DNA from: Pirellulaceae bacterium
Lineage (GTDB): Bacteria; Planctomycetota; Planctomycetia; Pirellulales; Pirellulaceae
Assembly (NCBI GenBank): GCA_023382975.1
Contig: JAHDXO010000022.1
Coordinates: 105,716 to 148,861 of the forward strand
Direction: 5' to 3'
Length of the DNA stretch: 43,146 nucleotides
The notes under the pieces were generated by a model. It ran no database searches. It was not told the origin of the DNA and was given only the letters and a program-made list of their open reading frames with translations. Below are positions 36,575 to 43,146 of this stretch, piece after piece (position 1 is the stretch's first letter; the number at the start of each line of letters is the position of its first letter). Both the position numbers and the translations under genes were made by a program.

Positions 36575-38542
36575 CTATGGTTGCGGAGTCGTCGCGGCCT
36601 TTCTCTGGGCGCGGCGCTGCAGGTTCTTGGCCTTCTGCGCCAGTTCCTGGCTGCTGGTAGCCAACGCTGCCTTGGCCATCGTGGCGGCCACCGCGGCGGG
36701 TTCCGCGTCGACCATCTTCTCCGCGATCGCCACCGCTGCTTCCGCCGCGGCTTCTTTCAACCCGGCGTTATCCAAGTGGGCGGCGGCCAGATGCAGACCG
36801 GCCAGGGTGGGATAGCGCCCCAGCACCTCCAACGCCAGACGCCGCTCGTCGTCGCGCTGCGCCGCCTCGATCGTCGCGCGGCACATTTCAATGCGGTCCT
36901 CCAGCGGCACGTCCAACTGCCGTGCGATGCGGATGTAGCCGCGGAGCGTGCGGACCTTGTACTTGTCCGGCCCGGTCACGGCCAATTCGAGCAGCACCGG
37001 CGCGGCGTCCGCGGTCATCCATTCGCCCAACACGCGGGTCGCCGCGTCCTGAACTTCATCGTTGTTGTCTCTGGCTGCTGCGGCGATCCCTTGCAGGGCT
37101 CGTTCGCCGCCGACCACGCCCAGCAGCGAGAGCAGTTCCGCCTTGGCGGTCATCGACGCTGACGGCAGCCGCTGGATCAGTTCTTCGGCCGCGGCGTTTC
37201 GGTCGGGCATCCGCAGCACGGCCGTGTTCAACGCTTCCTTGGCCGCGGCGGCCACGTCGGGGGACTTTGGCGATACGAGGCGATCGACCAGAGCGGGCAG
37301 TTGATCCAGACCAATTGTCAGGCCCAGCGCCCGGATGGCTGCCGTGCGAACGGCCTGGTCGTCGGCATCCGCCAGCTTTGTCAGGGTCGGTACGGCCGCG
37401 CCGATTCCCCGCAGACCGGCCAGTTCGACCAGCACTCGCTGCTGAGCGCCCGAACTGCCGCCGAGCATCTCGCCCAGCTTCGCATTCACGTCCTCGCCGC
37501 GCAGGTCCGCCAGACTCTTTAGCGCGGCGGCCGATAGGGCTTCGTCGCTCGCCACCGCGGCGTCCAACAGCACGGCAACCGCGGAAGCATTGCCCAACGA
37601 AGCAAGCACCTCCACCGCCGGAAGTCGCACGTCCGCGGCCTCGCTTTTGGCCAGTTCCATCACGACCGGCAACGCGGCTGGTTCGCCCAGATTGCCGAGC
37701 ACGTAGATCACCAAAGCGCGCCGCTGAGTCGGCAGGTCCTTCAGGGCGTCGATCAGCACCTGTGCCACCTGAGCACCGCGCAGTTCGTGGGACATGCGCA
37801 GCGCCACGGCGAACTTGGCCGGATCCTCGGCTCCCAGCAGTTCGGCCAGCATCGGCAGCCCTTCGGCGCCGCGGGCTCGAATCGCCCCGTGCAGTGCGGC
37901 GATCGTGTAGCGAGGCGGCAGATTCGCCTCGATCAGCAGATCATACAGCTTGATTGCTTCGTCCTTCTGGCCGGCGGCCAGCAGCATGTCGCAAGCGGTC
38001 AGGCAGGCATCGGCCGCCGCGGGCCGCATCGCGAGGTCGCCAGCAACCGCCGACGTCAACACTTGGACCGCCTCCGGCGTCGCCAACCGGCCCAGCGCCG
38101 CCATCGCCGCCGCAGCCACGGCCTGGTCGGAACTGCTCGTCAGACTCTTCAGAGCTTCGGCAGCTCCCTTGTCCCGGCGCATGCCGATCGAGTTGATGGC
38201 GCCGACCAGCAGACCGCCTTCCAGTTTTTGCAGCGCGCCTCGCAGGGCCTCGTCCACCGTCGGGTCGGCAATCGGTTCCAGGCCGAAGCGAGCGTAGTGC
38301 GACAGTTCCGGATCGTCCAGCAATCCGGCCAGCACGGGAACGCACTCTTTCGTGCCGATCACCGCCAACATCTGGCAAGCTTTGGCCTTTTCAAACAACG
38401 GGGCATCGGATTTCAGAATCGCGATCTGCTGGGCCTCGTCGCCGGCCGAAGGCGGTGGCTGCTGGGCCGACAGTCCGGCGGAATAGGCCACGAACAGAAG
38501 AAAGGCAACAATCCCGGTCGTCACGTGTCTTGTAGTAAGCAT
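36575..38542 (-). CDS. secreted HEAT-repeat protein
   Basis: 655 aa from ATG 38542; AAGGAA lies nine bases before it, whereas the ATG at 38551 directly abuts that site. Signal peptide at residues 1-27. The whole mature protein consists of Ala/Leu-rich antiparallel helix pairs with the HEAT pattern (for example VPVLAGLLDDPELSHYARF and LPVVMELAKSEAADVRLPAVE), about 15 repeats. The C-terminus is a basic helix followed by QP. Such proteins are protein-binding solenoids; no catalytic motif. It lies 82 bases downstream of the Gfo/Idh/MocA gene on the same strand and may be cotranscribed. Target unknown. Confidence 0.9.
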   Translation of the reverse strand: MLTTRHVTTGIVAFLLFVAYSAGLSAQQPPPSAGDEAQQIAILKSDAPLFEKAKACQMLAVIGTKECVPVLAGLLDDPELSHYARFGLEPIADPTVDEALRGALQKLEGGLLVGAINSIGMRRDKGAAEALKSLTSSSDQAVAAAAMAALGRLATPEAVQVLTSAVAGDLAMRPAAADACLTACDMLLAAGQKDEAIKLYDLLIEANLPPRYTIAALHGAIRARGAEGLPMLAELLGAEDPAKFAVALRMSHELRGAQVAQVLIDALKDLPTQRRALVIYVLGNLGEPAALPVVMELAKSEAADVRLPAVEVLASLGNASAVAVLLDAAVASDEALSAAALKSLADLRGEDVNAKLGEMLGGSSGAQQRVLVELAGLRGIGAAVPTLTKLADADDQAVRTAAIRALGLTIGLDQLPALVDRLVSPKSPDVAAAAKEALNTAVLRMPDRNAAAEELIQRLPSASMTAKAELLSLLGVVGGERALQGIAAAARDNNDEVQDAATRVLGEWMTADAAPVLLELAVTGPDKYKVRTLRGYIRIARQLDVPLEDRIEMCRATIEAAQRDDERRLALEVLGRYPTLAGLHLAAAHLDNAGLKEAAAEAAVAIAEKMVDAEPAAVAATMAKAALATSSQELAQKAKNLQRRAQRKAATTPQP

Positions 38543-38624
38543 GGGAAGCATTTCCTTATGGTTTGGAATTCAGTGAAGTCTCGCATTCGAGGGACATCGA
38601 GGGCATAGGCCCGCTGGTACGCGG

Positions 38625-39902
38625 TCAGATCCGGTACGGATCGCGCATGGCGCGCGAACGCATGCGGTTGGCCTCTTCGTCGTCCAGGAACTCCTCCTTG
38701 ACCGGATCGAACCGGCATGTGCGACCGAGTTGCCATGCGATGTAGGCAGCGTGAGAAACCACGTGCGAACGCGCGGCCACGTCCGAATTGGCATTGGCCG
38801 GCTTGCGAGTCTTGACGCAGTCCAAGAAATTGCGGATGTGCGTGGTCGGATCCGTGCCCGCCATCGTGAACACGGTGCGTTCGGTCCGCAAGGATTCGGG
38901 ATAGATGGCGAATCGGCCGCTGTCGCCGGTCTCGATCCAGCCTTCGTCGCCCTCGTACCTCACGCTGCACGTTCCCAGGCCCATCCAACCGGTGTCGCGC
39001 ATGACCAGTTTCAGTCCGTCGGCATAGGTGCAAACCACGCCGGTTCCCTCGGGTACGTACTCGACGGGCGTTGTTTCGTCTTTCTGAGCCGCCCACTGGC
39101 AGAGGTCGACCGTGTGCGCGCCCCACTCCAGAATCCCGCCGCCGTGGAAGTCGAAGAAGCCGCGCCAGCCGCCCGAGACATAGCGGGAGTTGTACGGTCG
39201 CCACGGGCATGGTCCCAACCACGCATCCCAATCCACTTCCTCCTTGGGCGGCTCCGGTTCGGCCGGCAACCAATCGTGGCGGGTCGCCGGAGGACGCGTA
39301 TTCGCGTGGACCGTGTGCAGTTTGCCGAGCTTTCCGGTCGCGACCAACTCGGCTGCGAAGATGAAATTGCCGATGCTGCGCCGCTGGGTGCCCGCTTGAT
39401 AGATGCGTCCGTAGCGGCGGAACGTGTCGGCCAGCGCCCGGCTCTCGGCGATCGTCATCGAGCACGGCTTCTCGCAGAACACATCCTTGCCCGCCTTGGC
39501 CGCCGTGATCGAGGCCATCGTATGCCAGCGGTCGCCGGTCGCGATCAGCACGGCGTCGATATCCTGCCGGCCGAGGATCTCGTGCATGTCGCGGTACATG
39601 GCGCAGTCGCTGTTGCCGTAGTGGCCGTCGGCGATCTGCTTGACCGCCTCGCGCCGCTCGCGGCGGATATCGCAAATCGCCGTGAACTGGACGTCCGGAT
39701 TGGCCAGAAAGCAACGCAGATCGTGCGATCCACGACCGCCGATGCCAATCGCGCCCAGCGCGATGCGCTGGCTGGGCGCCAGCATGCCGTCGCGGCCCAG
39801 GGCCGAAGCGGGCAGAAACACGGGCAACGCCAGAGCAGCACCGGCCCCGACTGTGGTTCCCAGCATCTGCCGACGTGATAGTTTGACCTTGGCGTCCGAC
39901 AT
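38625..39902 (-). CDS. Tat-exported Gfo/Idh/MocA-family oxidoreductase
   Basis: 425 aa. CAGGAGA precedes the ATG at 39902; a longer open frame upstream runs through a repeat element and is disregarded. Twin-arginine signal: SRRQML at residues 9-14 followed by a hydrophobic stretch and a PASALG cleavage region. NAD(P)-binding GIGGRG (53-58), CDIR (77-80), the conserved CEKP (143-146) and a C-terminal dimer/substrate domain with GGGILEWGAHTVDL near 240-255. Family members oxidise or dehydrate sugars and inositols; Tat export of a folded, cofactor-loaded enzyme is typical of planctomycete members. Substrate unknown. Confidence 0.92.
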   Translation of the reverse strand: MSDAKVKLSRRQMLGTTVGAGAALALPVFLPASALGRDGMLAPSQRIALGAIGIGGRGSHDLRCFLANPDVQFTAICDIRRERREAVKQIADGHYGNSDCAMYRDMHEILGRQDIDAVLIATGDRWHTMASITAAKAGKDVFCEKPCSMTIAESRALADTFRRYGRIYQAGTQRRSIGNFIFAAELVATGKLGKLHTVHANTRPPATRHDWLPAEPEPPKEEVDWDAWLGPCPWRPYNSRYVSGGWRGFFDFHGGGILEWGAHTVDLCQWAAQKDETTPVEYVPEGTGVVCTYADGLKLVMRDTGWMGLGTCSVRYEGDEGWIETGDSGRFAIYPESLRTERTVFTMAGTDPTTHIRNFLDCVKTRKPANANSDVAARSHVVSHAAYIAWQLGRTCRFDPVKEEFLDDEEANRMRSRAMRDPYRI

Positions 39903-40117
39903 TGTTCGTCTCCTGAACGGAAGAAGGAAGGATTCATCCACAAGTGTGGCGGGGGTCTCAGAGGCACCATCATAGCCGGATTCCCGTCCCGACGTAACCG
40001 GGTGCTGCGGAGTCGTTACAATACCGTTACGGATCCCATGGCGTTCCAAGATAGAATACCGAAGAGGAGTGATTTCGTGCGCCAATCGACCGAACGCGGC
40101 ACGGCCGCAACCCAACT
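39903..40117. other. intergenic region upstream of the oxidoreductase gene
   Basis: 215 bases between the oxidoreductase start and the inverted-repeat element. No supported gene. CGTTAC occurs twice 11 bases apart (near 40013-40029), a possible operator half-site pair; no firm promoter was identified. Confidence 0.35.
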
Positions 40118-40297
40118 CGTTTAACGGCAAACCGTAGGAGACTGCTGAAAATGTCGTGGGGTAAGCTTCCAGCTTGCCAAATGGGGCGTCTAGGAAAGTG
40201 CGGGAATCAAAGATACGAAAACTCGGCAAGCTGGAAGCTTACCCCACCTCGGTTCTTGCCAGTATTTCAGCAGGCTCCGTAGGCCTGCCGTTAAACG
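40118..40297. repeat. 180-bp inverted-repeat element (copy 1, complete)
   Basis: Outer ends CGTTTAACGGC (40118-40128) and GCCGTTAAACG (40287-40297) are perfect inverted copies. Inside, a perfect 23-bp inverted pair lies at 40156-40178 and 40225-40247. The intervening arms also pair imperfectly. It is MITE-like, codes for no transposase, and ends 37 bases before the response-regulator start, so it could carry that gene's promoter. Confidence 0.88.
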
Positions 40298-40334
40298 ACG
40301 ATGCGCGCACCGTGCCTGCATCCTGCGAAGTGAG

Positions 40335-41060
40335 ATGATAACCGACATGATGCGTCCGACGGTACTCACGATCGAAGACGATGCCGCCATCCGCCGAGGC
40401 ATGGTGGATGCGCTGCGGTTCGCGGGGTTCACCGTGCTCCAGTCCGGCCGAGGCGACGAAGGTCTGACGATGGCCCTGGAACAGGACTTCGATCTGTTGC
40501 TGCTGGACTTGGTGCTGCCCGGCACCGATGGCTTGGAGATCCTGCAGCGAGTCCGCGAGATCCGTCCCACGTTGCCCGTCATCATTCTGTCGGCGCGGGG
40601 TGAAGAGGACGACCGCGTTGCGGGCTTGAAATGTGGTGCGGACGATTACGTCGTCAAGCCGTTCAGTGTCAAGGAATTGCTGGCCCGCGTCGAAGCTGTG
40701 CTCCGGCGTTCTCCGCAACGCCCGCTGGATGTCGAGACGCTCGCGTTGGCGGAAGGTTGCGCCGATTTTGCTCGTCGGGAAATCCGCTTCACGGACGGCG
40801 GGCGGAGCGAACTGTCCGAACGCGAAGTCGAATTGTTGCGCTACTTGGCCGCGCACCGCGGACGCGCCGTGTCGCGCGACGAACTGCTGGCCAATGTGTG
40901 GCGAATCAATCCGCAAGGGCTGCCGACCCGCACGATCGACATGCACGTAGCGCGGTTGCGGGAGAAACTGCGCGACAACCCCGACGACCCGCAGGTACTG
41001 CTCACCGTGCGAGGCAAAGGGTACATGTTCGCCTGGCAACCGCCGGAAGGATTGCGATGA
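40335..41060 (+). CDS. OmpR/PhoB-type response regulator
   Basis: 241 aa. Receiver domain with acidic pair E14-D15-D16, phospho-acceptor D58 (LLLLDLVLP), and K108 in YVVKPF. The C-terminal winged helix is of OmpR type (ELSEREVELLRYL, RTIDMHVARLREKL, VRGKGYMF). ATGs at 40347 and 40350 are possible alternative starts; none has a strong ribosome site. The stop overlaps the kinase start by four bases (ATGA), so both are coupled. A DNA-binding transcription factor; target genes are not apparent. Lies 37 bases after a repeat element that also occurs after the kinase. Confidence 0.95.
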   Translation: MITDMMRPTVLTIEDDAAIRRGMVDALRFAGFTVLQSGRGDEGLTMALEQDFDLLLLDLVLPGTDGLEILQRVREIRPTLPVIILSARGEEDDRVAGLKCGADDYVVKPFSVKELLARVEAVLRRSPQRPLDVETLALAEGCADFARREIRFTDGGRSELSEREVELLRYLAAHRGRAVSRDELLANVWRINPQGLPTRTIDMHVARLREKLRDNPDDPQVLLTVRGKGYMFAWQPPEGLR

Positions 41061-43015
41061 AACATCCCTGGCAAGTCTGGTCGCTGTTCGGTTTGTGCTT
41101 GGCTATGGTGCTGCCGGGCATGGTCTGGCTGACGTACCGGGCGATCCAACTGGACCGCGCCGAGGCGTTGGCCCAACAACACGCCGACCTGGAGGAAACG
41201 ATCGGCAGCGCGCTGTGGCAGATGGACACCGAGTTGACGCGGTTACTGGCCGTCGAGATCGCTCGCCCCGCGTCCTTCTACCGCTCCCTTCCTGCCGCAG
41301 CGGACACGGGCAAGGCGGCGACGCAGCTCGCAACTGCCAGGCCGGTTCCACCGTCGCCCTACGTCCATTTGCACTTCGAACTCCGGCCGGACGGCACGTG
41401 GAGTTCGCCGCAATGCTCGCAATCTCAGTCCGACGACATCGCTCGGAAGGATGACGCTCCGCAGCAATCCGTTCGCGGCAGCCAAGACCGCCTGGACGAT
41501 CTGGCCCAGTCCGTGGGCTATGACGACTTGATCGGTCGTCTGCCTCGCCAGAACCTCGAGGCCGATTGGTTGGCCCAGAACGTTCCGTCGCGCAATACGG
41601 GGCTGCTTGCGCTGCAGAACAAGGTGTTTCAGAACACCTTCGATCTTCCCGAGTTCCGGCAGCAGTTGGATGTCGGGCAACTCGAAGCGACGGAAGGCGA
41701 TCCCGACGGACCGCTCCAGCAGCAGGCAGTGACCGGGGCCAATCCCTACCTGCAGGCGCGCAATCAACGCATTCAGCAGCGGCGCAGCAACGAGCTGCAG
41801 AACCGTGACGAAGCGTTGCAGGCCGCCGCTCAGCAGGCATTCGTCGACAACTATTTGAATACGGCGCAGATTGGACCGCCCGCGTCCGAAGTCCTCGGGG
41901 TCAGCCAACCGCTGTGGGTCGGGCAGCGGTTGTTGTTGGCCCGGCGGGTCGAGACGGGGGGCGAGACCGTCATCCAAGGCTGCTGGCTCGATTGGCCCAA
42001 AATCAAGGCGGCGCTGCTCGAACGGATCGAGCCGATTCTGCCCGGCGCGGATTTGGAACCGGTGCTCGATCCGCGGCAGGTCCGGTTCAGCCGGGTACTC
42101 GCCACGCTGCCCGTGCAGTTGATCGCTCCCGACGCGGTGCCGTCTCTGCACTCGTGGTCGTCAATGGAAGGCGGCGAATCGGCAAGTCTGGAGGGCTATC
42201 GCGGGACGCTCCCATTCTTCTCGCAACCGCTTCGCGTCTCGCTGTGGGTGGCCTGGGGTTTTTTCGCGTTGGCGACGTTGGCCCTGGCCGTTTTGCTGCG
42301 CGGCGTCGTGACGCTCAGCGAACGTCGGGCCGCCTTCGTCTCGGCGGTCACCCACGAATTGCGCACGCCGCTAACGACGTTTCGCATGTACGCCGAGATG
42401 CTGGCCGAAGGCATGGTGGTCGACGAAGGGCAACGGAACGTCTATCTGCAAACGCTGAAAGCCGAAGCCGATCGTCTAACGCACTTGGTAGAAAACGTCT
42501 TGCAGTACGCACGCTTGGAACGCAACTCGCAGAGTAAACGCCGCGAGACGATCCGATTGAACGATTTGCTAGAGCGGATCGAGCCGCGGTTGCGGGAGCG
42601 AGCTGAGCAAGCCGAGATGACGATCGTGATCGAAGCCGATGCCGCTCAACGCCAGATCCAGATCGCCACCGACCCGGCGGCGATCGAACAGATCCTGTTC
42701 AACCTGGTGGACAACGCCTGCAAGTACGCGCGGGCCAGCGACGACCGTCGGATCCACTGCCGCGTCGAAGCGGATACCCGAGCCGTGCGCATCGAAGTCC
42801 GGGATCACGGACCGGGAATTTCAAGAGCCGACACGCGACGTCTGTTCCAGCCGTTTTCCAAGTCGGCTCAGGCCGCCGCCAACTCCGCGCCGGGCGTCGG
42901 CTTGGGACTGGCACTCAGCCGACGCTTGGCCAGCCAACTCGACGGCCGCTTGACCGTCTCTCGCGGCAACGAACCAGGCGCCAGCTTCACACTCCGACTC
43001 CCCCGCTCCGCCTAA
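41057..43015 (+). CDS. membrane sensor histidine kinase
   Basis: 652 aa. First membrane helix at residues ~7-27, second at ~398-418. Between them lies a ~370-residue periplasmic sensor, unusually long and Gln-rich, with no domain I recognise; part of it (~160-260) looks like a coiled coil. Cytoplasmic HisKA domain with H433 (VTHELRTPL), then HATPase_c with N-box NLVDNACKYA, G1 DHGPGIS and G2 GVGLGLALS. All kinase motifs are intact. It partners the response regulator that it overlaps by four bases. The ligand sensed is unknown. Confidence 0.94.
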   Translation: MKHPWQVWSLFGLCLAMVLPGMVWLTYRAIQLDRAEALAQQHADLEETIGSALWQMDTELTRLLAVEIARPASFYRSLPAAADTGKAATQLATARPVPPSPYVHLHFELRPDGTWSSPQCSQSQSDDIARKDDAPQQSVRGSQDRLDDLAQSVGYDDLIGRLPRQNLEADWLAQNVPSRNTGLLALQNKVFQNTFDLPEFRQQLDVGQLEATEGDPDGPLQQQAVTGANPYLQARNQRIQQRRSNELQNRDEALQAAAQQAFVDNYLNTAQIGPPASEVLGVSQPLWVGQRLLLARRVETGGETVIQGCWLDWPKIKAALLERIEPILPGADLEPVLDPRQVRFSRVLATLPVQLIAPDAVPSLHSWSSMEGGESASLEGYRGTLPFFSQPLRVSLWVAWGFFALATLALAVLLRGVVTLSERRAAFVSAVTHELRTPLTTFRMYAEMLAEGMVVDEGQRNVYLQTLKAEADRLTHLVENVLQYARLERNSQSKRRETIRLNDLLERIEPRLRERAEQAEMTIVIEADAAQRQIQIATDPAAIEQILFNLVDNACKYARASDDRRIHCRVEADTRAVRIEVRDHGPGISRADTRRLFQPFSKSAQAAANSAPGVGLGLALSRRLASQLDGRLTVSRGNEPGASFTLRLPRSA

Positions 43016-43029
43016 TGCAGCCCACAATT

Positions 43030-43146
43030 CGTTTGACGGCAAGCCGAAGGAGCCTGCTGAAAAAGTCGTGGGGTAAGCTTCCAGCTTGCCAAATGGGGCG
43101 TCTAGGAAAGTGCGGGAATCAACGATACGAAAACTCGGCAAGCTGG
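43030..43146. repeat. inverted-repeat element (copy 2, cut by the window end)
   Basis: The 117 bases match the first 117 of the element at 40118 with six mismatches by hand alignment (about 95% identity), in the same orientation. It begins 14 bases after the kinase stop. The right half lies beyond the window. Confidence 0.9.

Noticed and set aside
36494..37162. Plus-strand frame of 222 codons
   Set aside because: Antisense to the HEAT-repeat gene and its terminator, with no ribosome site or domain.
38730..39878. Plus-strand frame of 382 codons
   Set aside because: Antisense to the oxidoreductase gene, whose GIGGRG, CEKP and Tat motifs are unambiguous.
39903..40229. Extension of the oxidoreductase frame, and a similar frame at 42821-43141
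   Set aside because: The two translations share a MPSFRI...FLDAPFGKLEAYP stretch only because both cross copies of the inverted-repeat element; the Tat signal gives the real start.
40118..43146. Composite transposon carrying the two-component system
   Set aside because: No transposase in or between the elements; the copies are short non-coding inverted repeats. Kept only as an observation about bracketing repeats.

Overview
The window looks like a chromosomal segment of a planctomycete (Planctomycetota, probably Pirellulales-like). GC is high by eye. The gene content fits: secreted sulfatase, heparinase-type lyase and glycoside hydrolase; a Tat-exported Gfo/Idh/MocA oxidoreductase; a long MoxR-DUF58-vWA membrane cluster; HEAT and NPCBM proteins; and many very short palindromic repeats between genes. 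The taxonomic call is inference from gene content; no rRNA or tRNA gene was seen. About 30 protein genes cover most of the window. No CRISPR array, transposase or phage gene was found.

Left part (1-13.9 kb). A topoisomerase VI A-subunit gene lies on the minus strand, followed by a secreted coiled-coil protein. Then come two secreted enzymes (ADP-ribosylglycohydrolase-like; DUF5060-type glycoside hydrolase), a minus-strand pair (SDR dehydrogenase, D-threonine-aldolase-like PLP enzyme), a DUF433/DUF5615 toxin-antitoxin-like pair, and a sulfatase divergent from a heparinase II/III-like protein. A second toxin-like PIN gene with a 73-aa partner closes the part. The sulfatase/heparinase pair suggests degradation of sulfated uronic-acid polysaccharide.

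Centre (14.1-33.3 kb). Eleven plus-strand genes run in a row: MoxR ATPase, DUF58 protein, BatA/vWA membrane protein, vWA membrane protein, DUF4175-like membrane/coiled-coil protein, a secreted coiled-coil protein with a long PGEGQ/GQ repeat, a secreted conserved protein, an NPCBM protein, and three trypsin-fold HtrA-like proteins. The first HtrA-like protein keeps the His-Asp-Ser triad. The second has Ser/Glu/Ala and the third Phe/Met/Tyr at those positions. The third also carries an alpha/beta-hydrolase-like domain whose nucleophile is Gln. This looks like an envelope assembly or quality-control locus with one working protease and two pseudoenzymes, and is the most interesting part of the window. 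The second HtrA-like gene also holds a 124-bp inverted-repeat element in frame inside its signal-peptide region.

Right part (33.7-43.1 kb). A small secreted Gly-rich protein converges on a lipoprotein pair (LpoB-like and COG3014-like). Then come a HEAT-repeat protein and a Tat-signal Gfo/Idh/MocA oxidoreductase on the minus strand, and an OmpR-type response regulator with its histidine kinase on the plus strand. The two-component pair is bracketed by two copies of a ~180-bp inverted-repeat element, the second cut by the window end.
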